DNA of 64,000 bases from Phoronis australis (taxonomy: Eukaryota; Phoronida; Phoronidae). Below, piece after piece: positions 47,601 to 59,061 of the stretch (its first letter is position 1; every line of letters begins with the position of its first letter). The notes beneath the pieces are model-generated. The model had not been told where the DNA came from and ran no database searches. It worked only from the letters and a program-made list of their open reading frames with translations. A program made the position numbers and the translations under genes. Location: contig NMRA01000179.1 in NCBI GenBank assembly GCA_002633005.1, positions 451,797 to 515,796 on the forward strand, in the 5' to 3' direction.

Positions 47601-48916
47601 GATATTGTGAATAAATCTCCATTTATAGTTTCAAGGCCAAGTTTAATTTTGAAACCGTATTCACAAACCACACGCTTAATTTCGTGAACTCGCAATAATA
47701 GCAAAAGCGTAGTTTGAATCGGGCCCCACGGTCCATTTCCCAGGCAGACAGTCACACAAGTTGGCGCCTCAGGTGGTGTGCAGGAGAAATGTTGCTTTTG
47801 GTGACACCACTGTTGACTAGTAGGCAAGATTCATGCCCGTAATGGATGGCGGAGGGCCGTACGTAGTCGTTCACATGTTAAAAATTTAAATAAATGTTAT
47901 GCTTCACCTAGGACTGACAAGATACATTATGACACGACGGTACAACTGGTTGAGAATCTGAATAACTACGAATTCTAATTTGACAAAAAACATCTCAAAT
48001 CAATGCTCAAATCACAGCAATCACGTCACTAAAATTGTATTATCGTGGTTTAGAAAGTTGTTCAAACATGGTAAGACCAGGAATAGGACTCTCCTCCTCC
48101 TGGGGTACTATTTCAAGATGCAACGTTAGGCACGGAGTATCCAAAGATGATTTGATTGTCGTTTCGTGACCACACGTGTCAGACAAACTCAACCCAAAAC
48201 ATTTTATCGTTTGTGGAAACATCGCAGAGAAAACAGTATTTTGAATTCCACTGTTTCAGTATTATTACACAGCCATTGCTTCTTCTGTCTACTGACTAGC
48301 TGCAACGCACCACGATTTGTTCCGTTAAGAAGTAAAGCTGCCCGGACTTAAGATATATCGTTACCTGTATTCACGATCTGACAAATCTAACGCTGCACAA
48401 AACATATTAAACCCTGAAGGAGAAGCAAGCAGAAGTTGTCAGCAAGTCACCGCAAATAAGAACTAGCCACGATATCAGAGGAAAGAAACATCAGTGACCG
48501 TGTAATAAAACAAATCGTGCGCGCACTCAGGGAGGGGGAGGGGCGAAGTGTGCAAAAAGGTCCGCCTTAGAGAAACAAAAATTCCGAGAAAACGAGACAA
48601 AAGTCCACTGAAAAGACACAGACGCACAATGAAGGTGGTACCCCTTTTTTGTCCTCCCGCATTTTTGTCAGCAAAAGGTCCACATCGCCAGAAATTCGAG
48701 CCCCCCATATTAAAGTCTGGATGCACCATGCAATTTTTCATCGACCCTTAGGGCGTATCAGGTCTTACGGACCACGGTAAGCAATATCACCTCCGGTCTC
48801 AGGAAACTTTCTCTCCCTTAGTCCACGTGACTTGATATCAACCTCGGAATCGGTTTATAGTTGTAATGTACATGTATACAATTCGTGCAGCAGAACAATG
48901 AACAGCCAGCGCTTAC
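44659..48916. other. Gene B intron, 4.3 kb
   Basis: No exon supported. Contains degenerate repeats at 45985-46600 described separately. Confidence 0.5.
45985..46600 (+). repeat. Intronic degenerate repeat array, left copy
   Basis: Recurring words of the form CACTAGGTGGCAC/ACAGGGCACAGCGG ... GGATCCGTCCA(C/A)AAATG appear near 46040, 46130 and 46415. The same family is at 50290-51015. Confidence 0.5.
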
Positions 48917-49090
48917 AAGAACAGTTGACAGTTGGTGTCATCCATGTTCCATTGGCCTGGCAGAAAGTCACTGGCGAACCCCGGAGTACATCAAATGAAT
49001 CAGAGCACGCGTAGTTGGCTTTCGAATTGTAAGTCGTGCTTACGTAACTGATGGTCGTGTTCTCTACTTCAGGAGGATCTCCACAGTCAA
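48917..49090 (-). CDS. Gene B exon: CCP (sushi) domain
   Basis: Acceptor TTATTTTCAG and donor TCTT|GTAAGC bound 174 bp (phase 1 to 1). Reads D-C-G-D-P-P ... Y-A-C ... F-C-Q-A-N-G-T-W ... N-C. It is clearly diverged from the CCP pairs of the repeated units, and with the exon at 44473 forms a unique membrane-proximal block. Confidence 0.8.
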
Positions 49091-49993
49091 CTGAAAATAA
49101 TAGTTGCCTATATTAGGAACCAAAAAGCTATTATATGTACAGTATAAGACACATTACAAAACTCACCTGTAATAACCTGTCCAACAGAGCAAATTGCAAG
49201 TTTTGCTTCACCGCACAAGCGAGGGCCTTTACAGTAGGTCTTTAACCGTTAATTAGTAAATTTGCTCGATTACTCAGACTTGTCGATAAAGTAGTATATG
49301 TAGATTGCCCCAAAGTTGCAAATTCATTCAAAATTAAGCACGAGATGAGCATATAATTCCGACACTCTATCGCCTCTTTTTAATAACCCGTGAATGTGAT
49401 ACAAAGACAGCTCTGCTACTGTAAACCAAATCGAGAATTGTTCCGTATACGTGACGATAAATTACCGCAAGTCATTATGTCATGAGATGGGTTGTCCGGC
49501 TAGTTTGCAGCACTTTTCCCTTGTTACTACCGTATTGCCGCGCAATTTGGACCATGGGCTTCCGTGCAAAACTTAGGCGCAATACGGCAATACAAAACTA
49601 TTTCTTGCAAATACGCCAAAAACTCCAACGATACAGAGGAAGTGTAAAAAATGCCATGAGGAGGCACAGCGGTAGTCCAAACCGGGGCGCATATACGCGA
49701 ATTAATGCATAGGAGTATGCAGGGGACAATATCTGGGCTTATATGCGAAACTGAAGCATGTGCGCCAATATGCGATCCATGTAGGCAAAAATGCCACAAA
49801 AATACCTTATTTGGGATATTTTTGGGATTTAAGGCACGGCAATACGGTAAAGTTGCAACCTGACTGTCATGCACGTAATCATTGTCTACTTATAGATTTC
49901 ATTAGGTACAGTAGTAGTTTGCCCCTTGTTTCTCTTTTGAATCGAGCTGTAAATTGTCTACCAATATTAAAGCGTTCCCGACATGCAGCTTAC

Positions 49994-50179
49994 CTAGTGT
50001 GCACAAAGGCAAAGTCGACCATTCACCAGTGATTTCACAGACTGCGTAGCTTAGTCCAACCAAATCATAGCCACGGTCACACGTGAAATGTTTAACGTCG
50101 CGGTAGTTGGACGTTAATGTTGTATTCGTTTTACCATTCGCAACTGAAGGGGGCGTGCAAGTCGGGGTAACCTCATCAA
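49994..50179 (-). CDS. Gene B exon: CCP (sushi) domain, type 1 of the repeat unit
   Basis: Acceptor TGTTGCAG and donor CTAG|GTAAGC bound 186 bp (phase 1 to 1). Shares most residues with the exons at 55310 and 61755 (F-T-C-D-R-G-Y-D, S-Y-A-V-C-E-I-T-G). It starts a third, incomplete unit in which the second CCP and SUEL exons of the repeat are not found. Confidence 0.85.
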
Positions 50180-50289
50180 CTGCAACATACCGACAATCTA
50201 AACATTAACTTGTAGATACAACAGATTAGAAAAAATAAAAATGGTAATTAGCTGGCGCAAAATAAGAAGAATCCATCTGAAAACAGAAC

Positions 50290-51015
50290 ATCTCATCGTT
50301 TCTGATAGAAAGCATTTTAGTAAATTTCATAAAAATCCATCAATGAACTTAAGAGAAATAGAGGAAAACAGACAAAATGAAATTACCACTAGGTGGCACA
50401 GCGCTCGTTGGATCCGTCCAAAAGCCGTCGTCGTTCTTTTTCAACTGCATATAAATACAATTGCTAAATTTAGCAAAGATAATGAAGAGGGTATAGGGAT
50501 ACACCCACGAGCGCAAAAGTACAAACCTGCCACTAGGAGACGCCAAAGTAGTCGAAGTCGTCGGAATATCATCGTCAGCTGTCCTCTTCACAGAAGGAAC
50601 ACATAATATGCCAGTTTTCAAAATCATCATTGTAGTGGATCCGTTCATGGAGGGGCGGACGCCAAAAAACAGACTCGAAAACAATAAAAATGGCCACTAG
50701 ATGGTACAAAATACCTCGAATCCATCCAAAAACGAGAGGGTAGCGTCATCTCACTAATAGATGCCTATCTGCTTAATTTTATGAAATTCAGTGTGGACAT
50801 TTGATGATGCAGAGGTAATCGTAAAAAATTAGAATTGTCACTAGGAGGTACACTGGTAGTCAGATCCGTCCAAAACATCGCTCATGCCGTCCCATACACC
50901 AAAAGAACAGTCATGTGCAAAACTTCATGAACACAAATAAAATGGTTTTGGAGATAGAACAGCTGACAGTGGACGCCGGTTGGTGGCCTTAAGGACAGAC
51001 GGACGGACGGACAGG
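50290..51015 (+). repeat. Intronic degenerate tandem repeat, about 150-bp period, four copies
   Basis: Words such as CCACTAGGTGGCACAGCG, CCACTAGGAGACGCC, CCACTAGATGGTAC and TCACTAGGAGGTACAC occur at about 50387, 50530, 50692 and 50837, each followed by a (G)ATCC(G/A)TCCAAAA word. The array ends in (GACG)n at about 50994-51013. Confidence 0.65.
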
Positions 51016-51832
51016 AATGACAGCATAGTGTGCAAACATGTTTATATGTTGGCGCATAAATAAATTCCACGAGTCAAATGAGACATACACTGTGTTATAT
51101 AGTACTGAATAGCCGACTGTCGCAACATTAAAGATTGTTGACATAATACGACTTTCTACATGGTAATTGAAAATTAATGAAGAACAATTCCTACCTCCCG
51201 CAAGTCTCAAAAAACAGTGAGACAATGTACGAGGTCGAGCAGAATCAATTTGGGTTGTAGATCTATTCAGTCAATTTGCAGATTACCCCCAACAAAGATG
51301 AGAGCTGAGAAATAAGTTTTTAAAGTTCTAAAATTACATATTTTTAATAAAAATAACTGTAATCTCTAGTTTACACTAAATGAAGTAGATGGAGAGTATG
51401 TAGTGTCATTTCATTAGCAATGTCGCCGACGCACAACTGTTTTACACCTGTTCAAAGTGAACCACCTTTTCTAACCAACGGGTCAAAGCTTAAGTCAGAA
51501 ATTTTGTCTTAAGGTTGGCGGTTACGAAAATAGAACCTTTTAAGGTAAGGAAGGTTATGAGACCAATTTTATGACAGTAAGAGCCTGAATTCGCTTTTCG
51601 TTTTTAGTCAGTTTAGCTAAGCGAAATGCAGCTTCCCGTGTAGTTTCATTATTTTGTATCCCAATATCACCAGTCAACACTACATACATATGAAAGCTCT
51701 TAGTGATTAACTTGACATCCTCTATCCAGTACTAGGGAAACAGTGTCACACCTGTATAACCGTATGTGTCTAGATCAACGTTGAACCCTTATCACAAAAA
51801 ATTCTATATATGGAAAACAAAACGCGTCATAC

Positions 51833-51990
51833 CTGGAAGTAGGGCAGTCTGATTATCAAGTAGTTTTAGGGAGCCAAAATATGACGTCTCGTTGACTCTA
51901 ACGATATGACTTCTCACCATTTCCGTCACTTTATTGGCATCCATCGATTCATTAGATATAATAATGTAGATAACGATGATACTCCCACAC
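51833..51990 (-). CDS. Gene B exon: SEA domain C-terminal part, unit A (membrane-proximal)
   Basis: Acceptor TTTGTAG and donor CAG|GTATGA bound 158 bp (phase 2 to 1). Starts C-G-S-I-I-V-I-Y: the G-S-hydrophobic motif at which SEA domains self-cleave. The remainder (D-A-N-K-V-T-E-M-V, S-L-K-L-L-D-N-Q-T-A) matches the other two copies. One residue shorter than those. Confidence 0.8.
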
Positions 51991-53447
51991 CTACAAATGA
52001 CCAAACGCAAGTACATGTACATGTACATGTATGTACGCCATTTGATACATATCAATTGCCCCCTGACAATCGCATTGATAAGAATGCTTTGTATGCGCTG
52101 ATAAGCCAAGTTCATTATCTTTAGAGTGATCTAGAACTCATTGAAACTCGTAAAATATTGCTACTGGAAAGAACGCAATGGACATTTGGTGGCACTGCGC
52201 ATGTAGACCGCGGCCGGTGGTAGTGTGCAATTTACAAATAATGAATATAGATTAATAACTTGGGGTATGCTAGGTTTGGCGGCAGTTCGGAGGTGTATAT
52301 TACAAGTATTTGCAGCGAATCCAGTTTGCTTATATCTGTGAACATGTTGCGAATAGTAAAAATCCATAACAGTCCACCAGCTCGTCGGTAGATACAATTT
52401 GCTAAATATTGGGCCACATGTGGCATTGTTACGTCACCGCTCAGCGTTAAACTAATCTACTGCGATTTCAGGTAGCATCCGAACGACACAATTGCAAAAA
52501 AAATGATTGGATTGCAGCCCTTTTGAACCACATCTCTGGCTTTTGGAATCTATCGTAAATATGCTGACTCCTGATAAACATTTGAAGGGAAGTGGTGGCA
52601 TAGGGGCAAAACTATCAACTTTTGCGTTTGTGCTATAATTTATCGGAGACCGCTTCGGTCCTTCTTTGGTGGAAGCAAAAGGGTCAAAACATGCGACTAA
52701 ATGAGTTTTCTGTGGTCATGTGTAGTGTTTTTGAGGTGGAATGGCTAACAACCTTTCATTTTGGTCACATAGTTTTCGAGAGAGTGAAAGAAAGGCGGCA
52801 AATTTAGTGATGTGTGTACTGCCAGGCAATACTCAATGATAACTGCACATTCAGTTCTTTCTACGGTAAATGTTTCCACGAATCGGATATGTAAGTTGCT
52901 CTCAAGAGTTAACGCCGTGACAAGGGCTTCATTGGAGTTCCATCTTCTGAAACCGTACCAAAAATGCCAGTGTCTAATCTTTTCATGCACCAACCAAGTG
53001 TACAATAGTGTGCACCTTATAGCTACAAAGCCATTAAAATACCAAACAAGCATAATAACTTAACAGACATCTGAAACAGATCTATGAATGCTTTTCACTG
53101 TCTCAACCCACATTCTGGACACCGTCAAACACAATTCATGATTAAAGAATAAACAGTGAGATCAAATGTCCTTGAGGTAGGTTGCGGTGTACCACAAGGT
53201 TATCATGTGGAAACCTTCTAAAACAAAACATTGGGCAGGTATGCGATGACTATGCTTGGCGTAGAATTCAGTTTTATGTGGTTAGCTGAGGAGTTGACAT
53301 TTACTCATTGAATTTGACAGTTATTCCACGACAGGACCTCCAATCCACACATTTGTGGAAGGCACAAGAGAGAATCTTTAAAGACGTAAACTTCAAATCA
53401 CAGGTATTGGCTTATCAAAATTAAACGTAATGTGGGTGAAATCTCAC

Positions 53448-53497
53448 CTAAATTCCTGAATTTCAACTAAATGACCGTCGGGAAGAACCTTGCTCAT
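53448..53497 (-). CDS. Gene B micro-exon: SEA domain middle part, unit A
   Basis: A 50-bp exon between TTTCTTTTCCAG and TAG|GTGAGA, phase 0 to 2. Codes M-S-K-V-L-P-D-G-H-L-V-E-I-Q-E-F. Length and content match the micro-exon of unit B (58722-58771). Confidence 0.75.
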
Positions 53498-53691
53498 CTG
53501 GAAAAGAAATTCAAACTGAACTACCAACTCGTGAACTCTTATACAAAGAGCCGTCGAGAAATTAACATACCAACACACACCATTTTAAGACAACACGAGT
53601 TGGGTAACCAATGCAGCAACATGCTGTTTTTTTTAAGGAAGTACAGTATATATGTTCACATAGTAAATTAAATTATAAACTGAAAACCTAC

Positions 53692-53810
53692 CTCTGAAAT
53701 AAACCTTGACGAAATGTATCCGTACTCTTCAGACGAACGATTCTGCAGTTCGTCTACACAGTTCCCTTCTATTCTCATTTCTCCTTGAAGTTTGAATTTT
53801 AGCTTTGGTG
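53692..53810 (-). CDS. Gene B exon: SEA domain N-terminal part, unit A
   Basis: Acceptor CATTCGAAG and donor GAG|GTAGGT bound 119 bp (phase 1 to 0). Codes A-P-K-L-K-F-K-L-Q-G-E-M-R-I ... L-Q-N-R-S-S-E-E-Y, the first strand and helix of a SEA fold. Confidence 0.75.
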
Positions 53811-54475
53811 CTTCGAATGAAATAAACAGCGTCAGCATAGACCACACCGTTATTATTTGATAATTAACAAAACAGATTGAAGCACATCACACGGCTCTAT
53901 AATGTTTTATTCAAATGCATCCAAATTCCGTCAATTAGTTTTTTGAAGGAACCAAGGAAACCATGCCTTTTCACGGCAGGCATTGCACTATGCTACATGT
54001 CACTAAGTATGGAATACCTGCAGAGTTCGATGAAAAGGTCCAATGACGACTAGAGGAAGAACAAATAATCACTATATGAACGACATAGCTTTCAAAATGA
54101 GAGTGTGTAATTAACACTTCTGACTTGAGGCGTACATGTACAAGTAAAGGTTAGTAAGAACACCGTATCACGCCCATTTCAACTTAATGATTTGTTTGCA
54201 ACTACATGTATGCAGCCTATTGAGCAACAGTGCTACCTAGATTCAATGGTGAACACTGGCATATGAACCGCAGCAGAGAGTGAACTGAAACTACCGTCCT
54301 GCAGCATTGTGGGAAAACACACAAGAATATAATGGGTTATCTTGTTCAATTGCCCAAACATTATATATTTCCCTGGTTTAAATACAAATGCTCTGCTTGT
54401 ACATGAACCACAAGTCAATTATCTTCTAAGGATTGCTGATACGATATTCACTGCAGCACTGGAACTGTGTAATAC

Positions 54476-54763
54476 CTTCATTGCAAGAAAACTCAGCAGC
54501 AACATACGATGCAGGTCCTTTGCAAGAAGAGTTGAAAGGCACGTCAATGGAGTCCACCGGGATGACGCATAAACTTTTAGAATCGCAGTTGTTTCTTAAG
54601 TAAGTGGTCACGTCGGCAGTGCATGTTGAGGAACTATTGGTGGAGTTGTTCCAAGAAATAAGCGTGGCTTTATCCACTGATATTATCTGGTCAACTTCGT
54701 CTGGTGATTCACTTGAACAGTTGAGAAATAACATTGTATTCTGTTGCGCCTCTGCTTTAAGTC
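54476..54763 (-). CDS. Gene B exon: SUEL-type (galactose/rhamnose-binding) lectin domain, unit A
   Basis: Acceptor TTCCGCCCCCAG and donor GAAG|GTATTA bound 288 bp (phase 1 to 1). Cysteine order L-N-C, S-T-C-T-A-D-V-T, N-N-C, L-C-V-I-P-V, S-C-K-G, F-S-C and the hydrophobic I-I-S-V-D-K-A strand fit the SUEL fold. Two or three N-x-S/T sites are present. Sugar-binding YGR and DPC/KYL signature motifs of rhamnose lectins are not conserved, so binding is uncertain. Confidence 0.75.
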
Positions 54764-54873
54764 CTGGGGGCGGAAAACGGGAAGATAATGTACACCGTAC
54801 AATTGTACATCTAACACACACGCAATTATTTGATTGAGAATTGATGTCTACAATAATGGTTTAACAAACTTAC

Positions 54874-55044
54874 TGCACACGGGAAGGTCCAACCAATCGG
54901 CTTGGGAAACGTTGCATGTGATTGTTGCCGAACCAATTAGAATATGTCTATCTTTGCACTCCACTTGAACATTCTCCCCGTGCAACAGAGGCTCTGACAA
55001 GTCCACCAAACCATTTTCGATCACGGGTACTATACAAGTCTTTC
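54874..55044 (-). CDS. Gene B exon: CCP (sushi) domain, type 2, unit A
   Basis: Acceptor AAAACTAG and donor TGCA|GTAAGT bound 171 bp (phase 1 to 1). Reads K-T-C ... N-G ... V-E-C-K-D ... I-T-C-N ... W-L-D-L-P-V-C, nearly identical to 61307-61477. Confidence 0.85.
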
Positions 55045-55309
55045 CTAGTTTTAAGTGCAAATAACGAGAAAACGTGTTTAACGTAATTGATGAAAAATTC
55101 AGGTCCAAGTACACGCAAACTGCACACAAACTAGCAAGGCATTTAGGTGTATGTTCAAGCACACAAATTTTGAAGTTAATAATACATGAATATTTTTGAG
55201 TCAATTACAAACACTATGCGAACAATTCTGTAGGACACATTTTCATGAATTCTCTTTACAGTCTAGTTGAAAAGCTCTTTAACCTGCATAATAGCGACAC
55301 GCAGCTTAC

Positions 55310-55495
55310 CTGGTGTACACGAAGGTAGAGTCGACCATTTTCCCGTAATTTCACAAACTGCGTAGCTTAGACCTATCATATCATATCCACGGTCACATGT
55401 GAAATGTGTAACGTCGCGGTAGATGGATAGTGTTGTTCTATTGGTGTAACCGTTAGGAATCGAAGGGGGCGCGCAACTCGAAGTAGCCTCACCAA
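55310..55495 (-). CDS. Gene B exon: CCP (sushi) domain, type 1, unit A
   Basis: Acceptor AATATTTCAG and donor CAG|GTAAGC bound 186 bp (phase 1 to 1). Reads S-C-A-P-P-S-I-P-N-G ... F-T-C-D-R-G-Y-D ... G-K-W-S-T-L-P-S-C. Confidence 0.85.
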
Positions 55496-56275
55496 CTGAA
55501 ATATTTCCACAAACAAAACGTCCACCTGGACCAGACATATTTTATTACAAGATGGCTTTCCGCAATCATCAGTTTATCGCGACAAATCTTCGGTTATTGA
55601 ATGGAAACCGTGACTTTCCAATAACTCATCATTTTTACCTAACAGTCTGTTTTTTTTCGACAAGATTGGTAACCTAAACGAACATTGCCTCAAGCTTACG
55701 CGTAAAGCACTTACTTTTAACGATGTGCTTTTTCAGGTCAAGTTCGATTCTCATTTTTCGGAAACAACCGTGATCCACGAAACGCAAACCAGGTTTAGCT
55801 CACGTAATACACTTCACGAGTTAAGGACCTGCATGCTTAAATGTGATATTAAAGGGTATTTCCCAAGGAGTGAGTAAATATGGATTTTTTCAAATACTTT
55901 TCAATATCAAATCGTCACTCACGACATACTCAGGAATGGTCACGTGCTGCTGGCATGGCTAAATTTTGCTGGCACAGGAATCGGTCCTGGCCTGGTACGA
56001 AATACTTCCGATAAGTTAGTTAAGTATGTAAGAGTATAACACGTCCTTTTGAAAGTTACATCTTAATATTAGGTGAAAATATTGGTTTTGGATCGTTAAC
56101 AATGCTAGTTTGCCAAAGTGGAAATAACGTTTTTGATCGAAGTTAATTACAATAATCCGTCATGAATAACTAGCAAATTTATGTGGTGCTAAGGAAACAA
56201 TGTTTCACATACTGCATGTTGTAGGCCATGACCCTATCCAACGAACTCCTACAGAGATAACTACCCACATCACAC

Positions 56276-56436
56276 CTGGAAGTAGGGCTGTCTGGTTATC
56301 GAGTAGTTTCAGGGAGCCCAAATATGACGTCTCGTTAACTGTAACGATATTTCTTTGCACCATCTCCGTCACTTTGTTGGCATCCACTGATTCATTAAAT
56401 GTAACATTGTATACAACAACAATGACGTCCCGACAC
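56276..56436 (-). CDS. Gene B exon: SEA domain C-terminal part, unit B
   Basis: Acceptor GAATTTTTAG and donor CAG|GTGTGA bound 161 bp (phase 2 to 1). Starts C-R-D-V-I-V-V-V-Y-N-V: the hydrophobic strand is kept but the G-S cleavage pair is replaced by R-D. Confidence 0.8.
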
Positions 56437-58721
56437 CTAAAAATTCCCGAATACGTATCAACATCATGAAATACCAACGCTATCGATCAAGATGTTTCGC
56501 AAGCTCTAAGGCAACACTGTTTCAAACCCGGAAAATCTTTCAAAATCTTTAGATGGGTTTCCAGATCTCAATGGCAAAAATATTGAAATTCTAATCAAAT
56601 ACTATTAAGCATTCTTGTGCCATCGAAAAAAGATCGATTAACGAATAACTGGTGCTGCATATCTGTAAACAAGCAAATAGCCTAGCCTTCAATAAATGGC
56701 ACTGTTTTGAAGCATGGCACACCAAACGCACCGACAAGCAGTCTCATTTTTACTTGGCGAAATAAATTTCGCCAAGTATGTTGCTCTTCCATCAAGTTTT
56801 TTGTTTGTTCGCACGATACAGGTCGCAATTTTCGTCCGATCATCAAGAAATTTACACATAAGACGTAGTTTCGGAAGTACTGGTAGCTATTGTTTTTCGT
56901 CACAATGGGATCCAAGATGACGGATGTTGCGGCCATTTTGTTTTCACTTTATGATTCAAATGCTTATGGAGGCTACAATTTTAGCGTACAGTGTTGAATC
57001 TCGGCACAATTATTGGAATGGACGTGCGCTAATAGTATACCGGAAATTGTTTACTTCCGGTTAAAGACGGCGGAAATATCCGCAATCGCGCATGCGCACC
57101 TCGATTTGGAAAAAAAAGTTTTCTTCTGTAGAGAGCGCATTATAGAGCAAATACCTTCAAATTTTTGAAGGTATTAGTTTCTTATGACATGCTATTATAC
57201 AAATCAAAAAACCCCGGAAATTGGTCTCAAGAAGGCGGATCCGGCGCACGTTAAACTTCTTTCAGTCGTGCTGGGGTACCATTTTAACGTGAAGAGGAAA
57301 TGGCATGGAGTTTTGCATGTGGATTTTCTAATGGAATACTCATTCAAATGAACTGTAACAATTTTTATTCAGACTTACCGTTTTCAAGTTATTTGACTTT
57401 GAATTTCTTAAAAAACGCAAAATTTATTTTTTCGAAAAATTTACGGAACTGTGTGATACTATCAATTTAGATAGAATTTTGGAGGGCTTTCAGAAGTAGA
57501 AGTTTTCCATTTTTCGCTATGAAGTCTAATTTTTGAGTTATTTGAGATTTTCTGATAACGCTGTTCCTTTGTTGAGCGCTCTTGCTGCATTGATGTTGGT
57601 TTAGCTTCTATTGAACTAGACTGTAGCCTATTTCTTATTGATTTATGATATCTAAGTTCGTAATATGAATGTTATAATGTTGTTCATCATCATCATATTT
57701 GTCATCTTCGTCATCATCTCCGACGTCGTCTTTTCTTCAGTTAATTTCGCCAAATGTAGCTCAAAACTGTAGCGTATTTCTTAGTGATTTCTGACCTCTA
57801 CGTTCGTCATATGAGTGATATCATAACTTGCATTGTCCATCATCGCCACCATCGTTGTCATAGCTGTCATCTTCGTCATCATCTCTGTTTTCGACTTTTT
57901 TGGTCATCTCTAACGTGGTTTTTTGGTTAAATTCGCCAAGTTTAGCTCCTCGGAGCGCTTTTATTTTACTCATCAACCTACTTTAGTAAGTGCCAAGCGA
58001 AGGCAACGTCATCGACAGCGCTAAGCTTTCAGAATAATCAAACGAAAATCTGAAATGTACCGATCATGCTTTTTCGATGTCTACATTGGACGAGCAATAG
58101 GATGATAGTCTCTGTTCTAGAACCGGGATAGTTGGAAATTTGTAATTGAAAGGAGAATAATGCAAAAAATATCAATTTTTGGTCACTTTTGGCATCACAA
58201 TTTTCTGGTGGATGAAGGAAAGAAAAAGACACGGTACGCTGCATATCTTCATGCTTCATAAATCTTTCTTTTAATTCTCTGTTGTTTCATCAAGTGTTTT
58301 AGGCAGAGTCGAAACAAAGGATATTTACCGATAAATGACTTCGTGACAAAGTCGAGATCATCCGCTCTACAGGTTGCTTATGTGTTCATGATACATTGAC
58401 GAACAATTGGATAAAATCTGTTTGCACTATTTTCACGAATCAGTGTAACATAAGGTAACACTATAGAGATCCACCCAATACAAACTATTGAACAAGTCAT
58501 TTGCCTAATGACTGTTCTTCGTATATTTTGAAATAGCTCAACGTGAATAACGTTTTCATAACATTTTCGTCCATAATTAAGTAGAGTGGAATATTTACTC
58601 TCAGAATTTAACGCGAGCTCACTAATACGTGGGAAGAAAACATAATATTAAAGGACGTAAACTTAAAATACCAACTTTGTTTGCTCATAGGCATTAAGTG
58701 TGACTTGACAGGAACACTCAC
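56437..58721. other. Gene B intron, unit B, with 1.2-kb extra block
   Basis: Aligns with the corresponding intron at 63129-63811 except that 56725-57960 is absent there. The extra block contains a 26-bp palindrome (56753-56778), a two-copy tandem repeat (57610-57945) with CATCATCATC-rich sequence, and ACTTGGCGAA-type words in inverted orientation near both edges, so it may be a mobile insertion. Confidence 0.5.
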
Positions 58722-58771
58722 GTAAGTTCTTGGATTTCAACTGAATGGCCGTCGGGGAGAACTTTTCCCAA
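58722..58771 (-). CDS. Gene B micro-exon: SEA domain middle part, unit B
   Basis: A 50-bp exon between TATTTTTTAG and TTAC|GTGAGT, phase 0 to 2. Codes L-G-K-V-L-P-D-G-H-S-V-E-I-Q-E-L. Confidence 0.75.
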
Positions 58772-58942
58772 CTAAAAAATAAACGCAAACTGAATGAACT
58801 GTTGTGCCAAAGAGCACCCAAGAAAATAACTTACATGTACCAACTTACGTCACTTAAAGACAGCACACTGTAACCGATTCATTTGACATAGAAATCGTGT
58901 ACATGTAGTCAGTGAAACTTGAAATTGACATCCACGACTTAC

Positions 58943-59061
58943 CTCCAAAATAAACCTTGACGAAAAGTCTTGGTACATTTTAGATGAACGATTGCGAAGT
59001 TCCTCAACGCAGGTACCCGGTATTCGCATTTCCCCTTGAAGTTTAAATGTCAACTTTGGGG
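58943..59061 (-). CDS. Gene B exon: SEA domain N-terminal part, unit B
   Basis: Acceptor TTTCATTTTAAG and donor GAG|GTAAGT bound 119 bp (phase 1 to 0). Codes F-K-L-Q-G-E-M-R-I-P-G-T-C-V-E-E-L-R-N-R-S-S, matching unit A. Confidence 0.8.

Noticed and set aside
47477-47827. Minus-strand frame with a good CAG|GTACAT end, possible extra exon of gene B
   Set aside because: Its end is in phase 0 while neighbouring exons need phase 1; no clear acceptor and no recognisable domain. The neighbours join in frame without it.
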